Shown here: in pieces, positions 10,082 to 19,387 of the stretch | How positions within the stretch are numbered: the stretch's first letter is position 1 | Layout of the letters: every line of letters starts with the position of its first letter | Origin: Lobulomyces angularis | Taxonomy: Eukaryota; Chytridiomycota; Chytridiomycetes; Lobulomycetales; Lobulomycetaceae | Assembly: GCA_027604685.1 (NCBI GenBank) | Contig: JADHYX010000318.1 | Coordinates: forward strand, 1 to 21,430 | Length of the DNA stretch: 21,430 bases | Direction: 5' to 3' | The notes under the pieces: generated by a model | Database searches by the model: none | What the model saw: only the letters and a program-made list of their open reading frames with translations | Told to the model about the DNA's origin: nothing | Translations under genes and position numbers: made by a program

Positions 10082-12235
10082 TTGAGCAGCTATACAACAA
10101 TCGAACCGACGGTTATAGATGAAGAATTGTTAAGAAAAGCGGTTAATGACCAAGTTTCGTCTGATATTGCAGATGTTGCAAGGAGGGAAGGAATCGATTT
10201 CAATTCGGTTTTATCATTACGATTGGATTATAAAAGTAACAAAATAAAAAATAAAAAATTCAAGAAAATAATGTTAAAATTAAATAAAATTTTAAATAAA
10301 AGATATTTTAAAAATTGATAACTTATGGGGGTTTGAAAATATTACAAAATTACAGCTTGACAACAATATCATTGAGCGAATAGAAAATATTCAATTTCTT
10401 GTAAATTTAACGTGGTTAGGTAAAAATAAATTAGTTATTTTAAAAAATTCAAACACCCCCAAAAAAAAAAAATAAATAAATATTTAATTTTTTTTTTTAG
10501 ATTTATCATTTAACAACATTTCAGTAATTGAAGGATTGGAAGGACTAACGAAATTAACAGATATAACATTATACAACAATAGGATCAGTAAAATCGAAAA
10601 TTTAGATGATTTGGTTAATTTAAATGTCTTATCAATAGGAAATAATAACTTAACCCTTTTGGAAGACGTAAAAAATAAAAATAAAAATTATTAAATTTTT
10701 TTTTAAATTTTAGCTTTCCTACTTGTGTAAATTTGAAAATTTAAAAGTATTAAATGCATCAGGAAATAATATTTGCAAAAATCCAAATTATCGTCACTAT
10801 ATTTTGGCGCATTTAAGAAAATTAAAATATTTAGATTATAGATTAGTGGATAAAGAATCAGTAATGAACTTTTTTTTTTATTTTTATTGTTACTGAATTT
10901 ACTTTTTTGTTTTTTTCATTTTTCTCCAATTGAAATCTAGGTAGAAGAAGCTAAAGGGAAGTACATGGATGATTTGATTGCTCTAGAGGAGGAAGAAAAA
11001 GTTTCAAACAGTAGAAAAGAAGAAGATATGAAATTGCAAGAAATGGAGTTACTTTATCAAGTACGAATGAAAAATACCAAATAAAGCAAATTAAAAAAAA
11101 AAAAAATTAAATAAACTAACATCAAAAAATCAAGAGTGCACACATAGAAGGCATAGATAAACTGTTTAATTCAATGTTTCAAGATGATCCAGACTTTCAA
11201 AAATTGGTTGCAATTGACAAAGTTATTATTAATGACCTAAAGGATGAGCTAAAGCCAAAAATTGACTTAATATTAGAAGATTTATCAAAATTTTGTCTAA
11301 AAAGACACGAAGAAATCCAAGAAGAAAAGAGCATTTTTGACAACTGTAAATTCCAAAATCAGAATTACCATGATTTGGAATGCATAAAAATTTTGAATGA
11401 ATATCAACATTCCAAAAAACAAGTAAAAAAATTTTACAAAAATTAAAATAAATTTTAATAAAAAAATTATTAAATTTTCAAAAGTTATTTAGAACAATTC
11501 ACTTAAATAAGGAAGTCGATGTTGATGAGATCATAAAAAATCTTAAAGACAATACCCAAGAATTGAGTGACATTTTGATGTCGCATGAAATGCAATTGGT
11601 AGAACAGTTCGAGGTAAAAATACCACTAAATGAAAAAATTTAAATATAAAAAACAAACAATTCTTATCAAAAAAAAAAATTATTCATCACTATTTAGGAT
11701 ATTATTAAAGAGTTTGAGAGAACGTACATTGAATTATCAGCAGGTATTACTGAAATTGGCCAAACATCAATGTCTAGAATTAGAGAATTGGAAAATGAAT
11801 TTCATGAAAAGTTTAGTGAAACGGTAATGTTACTCTTTGATAGATATAATAAAGGGTATTATTATATTTTATTTTCTAAAAAATAATAATTTTAATAGTG
11901 ACGTTGAAGAAGAAGTTGAAGACTCTATTAGAGATCTGTTAAGCGATAAAGATGCATTATTAAACACGGTAAATCAATCGCACGATTTTAGGTATTCAAA
12001 TTCGTTTTGTTCATAATAAAAACTTTAAAAAATACTCTTTCATCATAATAGATTAAGTAAGTTTGACCATCAAGAGGATATACTAGTCACTGGTGTAGCA
12101 AAAGTAAATGAGTTAGTCTTAAACAAAACTCATGATACCGAAGTCCAAAGAAATAGAAATAGACTTTGTGAAATAATTACTTTTTTAGAAAAATGCAATG
12201 CAGAAATTGAGCAATTGGAAGAAAGTTCATACTAA
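10082..12235 (+). CDS. DRC3: Dynein regulatory complex subunit 3 (LRRC48 family)
   Basis: Ten exons (10082-10235, 10303-10419, 10501-10667, 10714-10860, 10941-11060, 11135-11422, 11485-11613, 11698-11855, 11899-11991, 12052-12235) give 518 residues, close to the usual length of about 520. DRC3 is a subunit of the nexin-dynein regulatory complex of motile flagella. The N terminus has the family signature [15 protein letters not shown], then leucine-rich repeats ([51 protein letters not shown]) and the LRR cap ([15 protein letters not shown]), followed by about 300 residues of acidic coiled coil. The expected start position has TTG, not ATG, and no in-frame ATG lies upstream (see findings). The coding region otherwise looks intact. 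Confidence 0.95.
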
Positions 12236-12471
12236 AAAAACAAAATAAAAAGAAAAATAAAGAAAAAAATTTTTTTTTATTATTTTAATTTTTCTCTTCA
12301 CATAAATTAACTTTTTTAACACTATCGATTTCATATTTTTTTTTTAATTACTTTTTTTGTAGGGCCAATATATCTTTTTTTCTTAAAAAGTAAACAAAAA
12401 AAATTAAAAATAAAAAAAATTGCTAATTACAAACAACTAAAGCCATGAAAAGATTTAAATAAATTTAGGCT
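12236..12471. other. Convergent intergenic region
   Basis: The 3' ends of DRC3 (+) and the CBS gene (-) meet here in A/T-rich DNA with no coding signal. Confidence 0.6.
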
Positions 12472-13727
12472 TTAAAATTTGAAAAATATTCTTAAAATGT
12501 CAGTCAAACTTAAAACTCCTATTACTTTTGAATTTTCATTTAAAATCCAAAGCCTGTGCAGCTTATTTCCAGTAATTATATCCAGAGCTTCTCTGAGTTT
12601 GGTTTCCGTAGTTACTGTTAAAATTTCCTTTAAAGTTGTACCCATACGTTTATTATTCTAATAAAAATGAGAAAGGGGAGAAGTTACTGCAAAGATCAGA
12701 TAAAATGAAATATACCTTCAAATATTCCAAAACAGGTAATTTTAAAGTTTCCAAAGTTTCGGAAGTAAGACCTCTTAAATCAGATGCTGAAAAATTATGG
12801 ACAAACTTTCCTTCACTTTTATATTTTTAGAATGATTTAAAGTATTAGGAAAAAATAGTGATATGGAATATATTTTAATATACTCATCAACAATAGGAAC
12901 GGCCAATAATTTGTTAGTTTCCATCAACTTTAAACCATCTAAGGCAGTTGATTTACTATTCTAAGAATAAGTGAAAGAAAAAATAAATAAAATATAAAAA
13001 TGAAAAATTTAAATACCAGCGATATTATTTCCTTTTTAATAAGTAATTGCTTAAATTCTTTCAAGTTTTCATTACATTTGTAAAAAGTTGCAAAATACTT
13101 TACAACATCAGTTTGAGTAACAATCACTGGTTTAACAACATTTTGAACATCAGTTACTAAAGACTTGTGCTTTTTTCCAGTTGCAAATTGTCTAACAATC
13201 TAAAATAATTTAAATAATTTTTGTAAAAAAAATTGTGAATTTGAGAAAAAAACCAAAAAAAAAATAATTCTATATATTTTTTACAACAAGATTTTACATT
13301 TTCAACAGTATCTTGATAGTCATTTTCAAAAATATGGTATGATTCTTCGTCCGCGTCAAGAGACATCAAAGAAAATACTGGAGCATTCAAATGGTCAACA
13401 CCTTCCTTTTGAACAAAGCGGACCAGGTCAAGCAAATGTACTAAGTAAACTATTTTGTTTGCATTAGATTCACTCTGGATTGGAAGGGATAGCAAATTAT
13501 TTTCTTTTAAGACCTGAAAAAAAATGTTCAAATATCTGATTATTTTTTTAGTAATGGTTTAAAAAATTTATATATGTGCTGCGTGGAGAAGAAACCAAAA
13601 AAAAAAACCGAGAAATGAATTATGTTACTTGGAGTGCTTCTTTCACAGTTTTATTGGGAGAAATTGAAACAAAATTTGGTTTTTTTAAATCTTTCACCAC
13701 ACTACGTATTGGAGTTGACAAGTTCAT
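12472..13727 (-). CDS. Four-CBS-domain protein (double Bateman, AMPK-gamma/Sds23-like)
   Basis: Six exons (13629-13727, 13298-13513, 13017-13199, 12884-12960, 12716-12815, 12472-12657) give 286 residues. CBS pairs bind adenine nucleotides, and proteins of this layout act as energy-sensing regulatory subunits. Repeat 1 (about residues 7-72) has NFVSISPNKTVKEALQVLK and NLLSLPIQ. Repeat 3 (about 155-220) has LLAVPIVDDEGK and NFSASDLRGL. Repeat 4 (about 230-286) has KLREALDIIT, HRLWILNENSK and GVLSLTDILR. Repeat 2 is less clear. The C-terminal HRLW and SLTDIL pattern is like the last CBS repeat of AMPK-gamma, Sds23 and plant PV42-type proteins; sequence alone does not let me choose between them. 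At 286 residues it is compact, with almost no N-terminal extension, unlike Sds23. Confidence 0.88.
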
Positions 13728-14087
13728 CTTTTAGATTATCAGTCCTTGGTTTTATTAATTTTTTTTTATTACAGATCAAAAATTAAAAAAATTTTTCTTT
13801 TTGATATTTCTTAAAAATTTGGATCTCAAATACTTGCTCTTTTTTCTAATTAGGATTGAAGATAATAGTTTTAAGTTGAAGAAACAAAAACTCTGATGCT
13901 TTATCTCACCCTAAAAGCCAGATGTCTACTTGCCGAAAGTTGAACAACTTGTTGTTATTCTTTAAAATAAAACTTCTTAAACATAGGCTATCGACATATA
14001 TTTAAAAATTTTTTATAAAAATTTTTGCAAAATTTAATATTTCAACTTACACAATATTATAACAAAAAAAAAAATTAGAAATTAAAT
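13728..14087. other. Intergenic region
   Basis: This stretch lies between the start of the CBS gene and the end of the UBX gene, both on the minus strand. I see no ORF or RNA; it probably holds the CBS promoter and the UBX 3' end. Confidence 0.5.
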
Positions 14088-15316
14088 TTATAGTTGTACT
14101 ATTAACGCAGAGCTAGGAGTCAACCCCAACTCTTTTAAGCTTTTACTTGAATCAACTTCACTCTGATACACTTTTTTAGGATACGTAGAAACAAATTTGA
14201 AGCTGTTCAAGTTTGAGTTGCTCTGAACAAACTCAAAAACTTTTGATAAAGGGTCATTGGCATTGCTAAAAAAAAAAAAAAAGTTATAAATATATGGTTA
14301 TTTTCTAATTATTCTTATGTACAATGTATTGGTCAGATTTGGAATTCCAGGGGGCATTCTAACTTGAATTCTGGCTTCATCATAATTTTTGTTGGAAACC
14401 ACAGGGGCAGCAATTTTTACGGCCTCCTGTTTATATCCTTCTTTCTCCTGAAGCCGTTTTCTTTCTCTTTCTCTTTTGTCCTCTTCAATTTGAGCTTTTA
14501 TCTTATCTCTGGCAATTTTATCTTCCATTTTCTCTTTTTTTTTTTGCTCCAAAGCCAACTTCATCTCTAATTCTTGCTGTTTTTCTTTTGCTATATGTAT
14601 CAAGTTAATATTTTTTCCTATCAAAATTTTAAATTCAACCTTCAATAATTTCCTTTCCCGTTCTTTATATCGAGCATTAAAAAAACAAAAACAAAAATAA
14701 AAATTGAGTAAAAATATATCTTTTGTTTGTTACACCTTCTTCTCTTCATTTCATTTTCCTTGGCCTCCTCTTTCTCTTTTAGCAACTTTTCCGCTCTTTT
14801 AATAGCCATTCTTTCCTTTAATTCTGCAAGTTTAGCTTCTTTCTCTTCCGTAGTTAAGGGTTTTATCTGGTTAGTTGATTCACTAAAGTTTTGGTGTGAA
14901 GTTTTTATTGCATGAAATTCTGCTGCGGAACCATCTTTAAAAAGCTTTCCACAGTCATCTACCTAAAGTAAATAATTGAGCTTTTTGATAAATCACCATA
15001 CCACACTGTAAACTCTGAGCAGTAAGATCTTCTGCACTAATCTCGCCACCTTCCTTTTCAGTTGAAATCGGGTTTTCAACAGGTTTCGCTTCATTATCTG
15101 AGGAGACTGATGCCAATGAATATGTTTTTTCCGGCTCATCGCTAAAATCGTCATCTTGATGTTGATCCAACCTAAAAACCATCACTGTTACAGATGTTGT
15201 TTGTAAACTCACCAATCTAATGCTGGTTGCAATCCACTATTTTTGGTTTCTTTAAGGGCTCGGTTTACTTGAGCAGTTGTAAAGCCAAATGATAAAAGTG
15301 TTTCTCTGTCGCTCAT
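14088..15316 (-). CDS. UBXN1: UBA - C2H2 zinc finger - UBX protein (UBXN1/SAKS1 family)
   Basis: Six exons (15213-15316, 15002-15171, 14736-14958, 14640-14662, 14323-14590, 14088-14265) give 321 residues. UBXN1-type proteins bind ubiquitin through UBA and the p97/Cdc48 ATPase through UBX, linking ubiquitinated clients to unfolding. Residues 1-38 are the UBA domain (LLSFGFTTAQVNRAL, ALDWLDQH). Residues 91-113 form a zinc finger, C-x2-C-x12-H-x5-H, followed by the family stretch KPLTTEEKEAKLAEL. A long charged coiled coil covers about 120-235. The UBX domain starts near YDEARIQVRMPPG and ends with LKELGLTPSSALIVQL. The zinc finger only appears when the acceptor at 14959 is used. Exon 4 is a 23-nt microexon encoding the GKEIIE stretch. 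The start ATG fits the UBA beginning. Confidence 0.93.
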
Positions 15317-15589
15317 TGTTAATTCTGGAGCCTTAAAAGTTCTCTAATCAAAAAATTAAATTATTTCTTAGTTAATGCTAAAAAAAAGATGTAGACACTG
15401 ATATTTGGAAAATTAAAATGATTTTAAAAATTATTGGTTAAATTTGGAAAAAAAATTCTCTTACTTCTTTTGAAATTTTTTAAAAGGAACTGAATTTTTT
15501 TTACCCAAAAAAAAAAATTGATCTTTGTAAAATTAACTTCCTATTTTTCAAAATTAGACTCTTCTCTTGTTTAAGCAAAGTACAAGTAT
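15317..15589. promoter_or_regulatory. Divergent promoter region
   Basis: This 273-base stretch lies between the starts of the UBX gene (-) and the F-box-like gene (+). It must drive both; no specific motif is claimed. Confidence 0.4.
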
Positions 15590-16611
15590 ATGGGAGTATT
15601 TCCTTTATTAGAACTGCCGTTAGAAATACTCGAAAGAATAGGTGAGTTACCATTCAAAAGGTTCCTCATTTTTTTTTTGTTCATGTTAAAAAAACATTTG
15701 TTTTTTTCTACTATTGTTTTTTTTTTATTCTTTAAATTACAGGAAAAATTGTTTTACTTGAAGATATTGTTTCTTTCATAAATACTTGTACTAAATTGCA
15801 CAACTTAGCAGTTTACAGACCGTTTATGGAATTGTATCATGTAAAAGAAACCTCTTTTACTCGATTTTTAATACTTTTTAATAGGTAACGAGTTCTAGAA
15901 AAATTCAAGTAATTATGAAAAGTCCTTGGAAAGAAATAATTCATAACACAAAAATTCGATGGACCCCCCTAACAAGGACTGATACCTTAGCTTTTATGGT
16001 ACAAGATAAAGGGTTCAAATTTTTTTACAACAATTTAAAATACTTTTTAGGTAAACTGAACTTAAAATTATTTTTATTTAATTTTAATTTAGATAGAATA
16101 TGGATAGGTTCAAGGCCAGATGATGTAGAACAGTTTGAAAGGGACTTAAGTAAAATTAGGTATGAATTGATGAACACTTTTTTTTTTTTTTTTTTTTAAT
16201 ACTAAAATTTAGTACGAATCTAATTAACGCGAGAGATCCATTAAAATTTTCAGACTTAAAGCTTTTAATTAAATCTGATAATACTACTCCAAGAAAGATT
16301 TTGTTTATTGAATCAAAACGAATTTTATGGTCGGAATTAACACAAGAAAATTTAATTGAATTATGTAAATATTTGAAAGAAGAAAATATTGGAGGTAATA
16401 CCCAACACCATTTTTTGCTACAGCATATTCTAAAAAATAATTTTTTTTCTTTATAGGCTCTGCCATAATATTAGAATCTGTATTGACCAATTTGAATTTT
16501 TCTATAGCAAAGAATAACAATAACTTCGACAATTTTTTTGTAGCTTTGGATAAAATAAAATGTGAAGAGAATTTGAGGTTAATTTTTGAAAAAAAGTTAA
16601 GTTTGAAGTAA
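15590..16611 (+). CDS. F-box-like protein
   Basis: Six exons (15590-15641, 15743-15840, 15885-16050, 16093-16159, 16213-16394, 16457-16611) give 239 residues. The N terminus reads as an F-box: FPLLELPLEILERIGK, then LLEDIVSFINTCTKLHNLAV, with the Leu-Pro start and the Cys/Leu helix that contact Skp1 in known F-box proteins. After it come Trp/Lys-rich segments (IRWTPLTRTD, DRIWIGSRPDDVEQFE) and a helical C terminus. I see no LRR, kelch or WD40 substrate domain, so the substrate is unknown. If it is an F-box protein it would act as an SCF ubiquitin-ligase adaptor. The F-box call rests on one short match. The last exon reads straight through to TAA at 16609-16611 with no further splice needed. 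Confidence 0.72.
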
Positions 16612-17029
16612 AACTGAAAGATATCGTTAAATAATATGCTGGTGGTGGATATTTTTTTTATGGTTGTTACTTCCACTCAACACAGTAATTTTTTCGTCTG
16701 ATACATTTTTAATAAAATTACTTTATTTTACAGTTTAAAGATATCGTTCATATGATAAAAAATTACTTGTAAATACTAATAATTTATATAAAAACCTTAA
16801 ACTTTAAAAAAGATAAAATTTCAAAAATAGAAAAAATTTTTTTAATCACAGAAATTATTTACTTCTTTACAATTTAACTTTTTATTAAACAAAAGAGAAT
16901 ATTCAAAAAAAAAAAAAAAAAAAAAAATAATTTGTAATTTTTTTTTTATAGTCAAAAACTAAAATTCCATTTTTATCAATTTTCTTAATTTTATTTTTTT
17001 TTAACAAAATAATTTACATTTTATAATTT
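16612..17029. other. Convergent intergenic region
   Basis: The 3' ends of the F-box-like gene (+) and the ankyrin gene (-) face each other here. The DNA is A/T-rich with homopolymer runs, and no gene is seen. Confidence 0.6.
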
Positions 17030-18566
17030 TTATGTTTTTATTAAAAAAATCACCACGCTTTCCAATACAGCATTGGTACCAGTACTTCTCAGGCCCGTTG
17101 AGTGGCCGTTAATTTGTACTTCAATTTTATTTATACCAAAAAAGAGTTGACTAATTTGAAAATCAATAGTATATCCAAACTTTCCCAGAATGTTGGAATT
17201 GGAAATTGTGTTGTTATTTTTTTTGGCAGAATTGTTAATATTTTTTTTTTTTTCTTCTAGTAGTTTTTGATTCCAAAATACCTTTAAATTTAAGAATGGA
17301 AATTTTTCTAAATTAAAATCCTTCAGTATGACTCTTATTGCTTAAGAAGTAAAAAATGTCATCATTTTTTATAGAAAAAAAAAATACCTAGAGTTCTTAC
17401 AGAAGGATGAATTTGCAATGAATGGTGTTTAAAATGGGAAGGATCAATAACTTTTCGGATAATGTTTTTTGATGAGACCATTCCAACGCTTGATATAAAA
17501 CTGATGTTATCTACAGAAATTCATCTAAGTATTACAAAAAAAACTTGTAACATTTACCCGGATTTAATAAATTTTTTGGTTCCCTTCTTGAACTTCGGGT
17601 AACCATATGATCTGTTTCCTGGGGGTATGAGATTTCTTCACTTTCATTATCCTCATCAAAATTGTCTACCAAGAATTCAAAAATTTTATGAAAATTGTAC
17701 CATTTACCTTCGACGGTTCCATCACTCTCATCGGAATCTTTAAATCTTCTATCCGATTTTCTAGGAGAAACTTCCTCCACTTTTTTCTCTGTATCAGATT
17801 TTTTTTTTGTAGCGGTATATTTACTATCTTTTGTTGGTTTATAATTAATAACAAATTTAATCATTATTACTTCCTGTTAATTTCTCGTAAAATTCACCAT
17901 ATTGCATGTGCTCTTCATCCACCAGATCCATCGGGATCTGACCAGAAGAGTTCTTCGCATTAACATTTGCACCAAGTTCAACTAGATACTTCACAAGTTC
18001 CAAATTTCCACAATAGCAAGCTGAATGAAGTGAAAACAAAAAATGTTCATTTAAATTAAAAAAAAAAAAAAAAATAAACACCCCATGCCAGTGGAGTCCC
18101 AGAATACTTTGAGTCGAGCACTTCAATTTCATGGTTTTTACTGATTAAAAATTTTGGTATCTCCTAAAAAAATTTTATTTCAAATAAATACATAGCATAA
18201 AATAAACGTATAAATTTTTTTAACCATATCAAGATTATCCACAAAGCAGCATTCATGTAATGGGGACCAAGTTGTATCTAAAAATAGATAAAAAATTATT
18301 TGTAATTGTTCAAATGCTACGAATGGATAAATCTTTTAAAAAAAATACTTTTCTCAGATAAAAATTAATAATCAAACCTAAATTTTTATCATCCGGGACC
18401 AGTTTCAAACCCCTTGCAAAAGTTTTTAAAAATTAAGATAAAACAAAAAATTTTTAAACCACTCCTACCTTGCTAAAGTAAAATTTCTCTTTCTTGAAAA
18501 AATTTTTTTTAACTCTTCTAAATTATTATTTCTAATTTCTTGTTGAATATTTTCATACAGATCCAT
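17030..18566 (-). CDS. Ankyrin-repeat protein with an unrecognised C-terminal domain
   Basis: Nine exons (18469-18566, 18378-18412, 18225-18277, 18082-18163, 17871-18020, 17708-17827, 17558-17665, 17388-17510, 17030-17340) give 359 residues. Ankyrin repeats fill about residues 45-120: WSPLHECCFVDNLDM, then VLDSKYSGTPLAWACYCGN, ELVKYLVELGANVNAKNSSG. Residues 140-215 are a charged, Ser-rich linker with KKK and acidic runs, probably disordered. The last 140 residues alternate hydrophobic and polar (RVILKDFNLEKFPFLNLKV, FGYTIDFQISQLFFGINKI) and look like a beta-rich domain that I cannot name. There is no signal peptide, membrane span or catalytic motif. Exon 2 is a 35-nt microexon. Ankyrin repeats bind partner proteins; the partner is unknown. 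Confidence 0.85.
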
Positions 18567-19387
18567 GTTCTGTGTTTAAGGATTTTAAAAAAGTTATGTA
18601 AAAAAAAAATTTTTTTTTTTAATTTTTTTTTACTCTGAAATTAGATTTCAAAAAAAAATATTAACATTAGAAAGAATTTTTTTTTTGTTAATATTAATAA
18701 AAAACGTGAATTAATGTCAAAAGGAATGATTCCAAACAAACAAATTATAATTTACCTCAATATTTTACTATTTTAGTGCATTGGAAATAAGAAGACTTAT
18801 ATAATTTGAAAATAAAGATAAACCCTATATCGAAACCTGTAAAAGGAAACTTTCACAGTATTCAACTTTGAGATTTAAATCAAACAGTCATCCATCCCAC
18901 AAAATTAAAAAACTTAAAACTTTAAATCATGCCATCCTTAAAATTTTGCAGCGTTAATAATAATTACTGCCATCCTTATTTATAGAAGTTCCTACTGTAA
19001 AATGAGTGGAATCTTTTACCTGATGAGAGCTTAAATCGTTATTCTTTCTTCAAAGATCAGTACTAAATCTAAAATATCAGGAGTTTTAATTTGTAAAGAG
19101 ATTTGTGATAAATACTAGTTTTAATGTATTTAATTTTTATCTTTGTTCTTAATTGCTAGAAAAGAAACAGCAATTATTTAGTTACCAAAAGGTTTCAACT
19201 TGTTTTTTTTTTTTTTTATGATGAACAGGAATAAGTTAATCATTAAACCAGATTTTAGTTAAAAAACAGATTTTTATTTTAATTATAATTTAAAATTTAC
19301 AGAATAAATAAACAAAAATATATATAGCTAATATATGCTAGGTGCATAAATAAGAAATGATAAAAATTAGAAATAAGTTAATATGCT
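18567..19387. other. Intergenic region, about 820 bases
   Basis: This is upstream of the ankyrin gene and downstream of secreted protein 2. It is slightly less A/T-extreme between about 18840 and 19060, where GCCATCCTTA occurs twice (near 18930 and 18970). I see no ORF of substance, tRNA or repeat array. Confidence 0.5.

Noticed and set aside
16305..16676. Minus-strand 123-codon frame
   Set aside because: It lies over the F-box-like gene's exons and an intron, is Phe/Ile/Lys-rich and has no domain.
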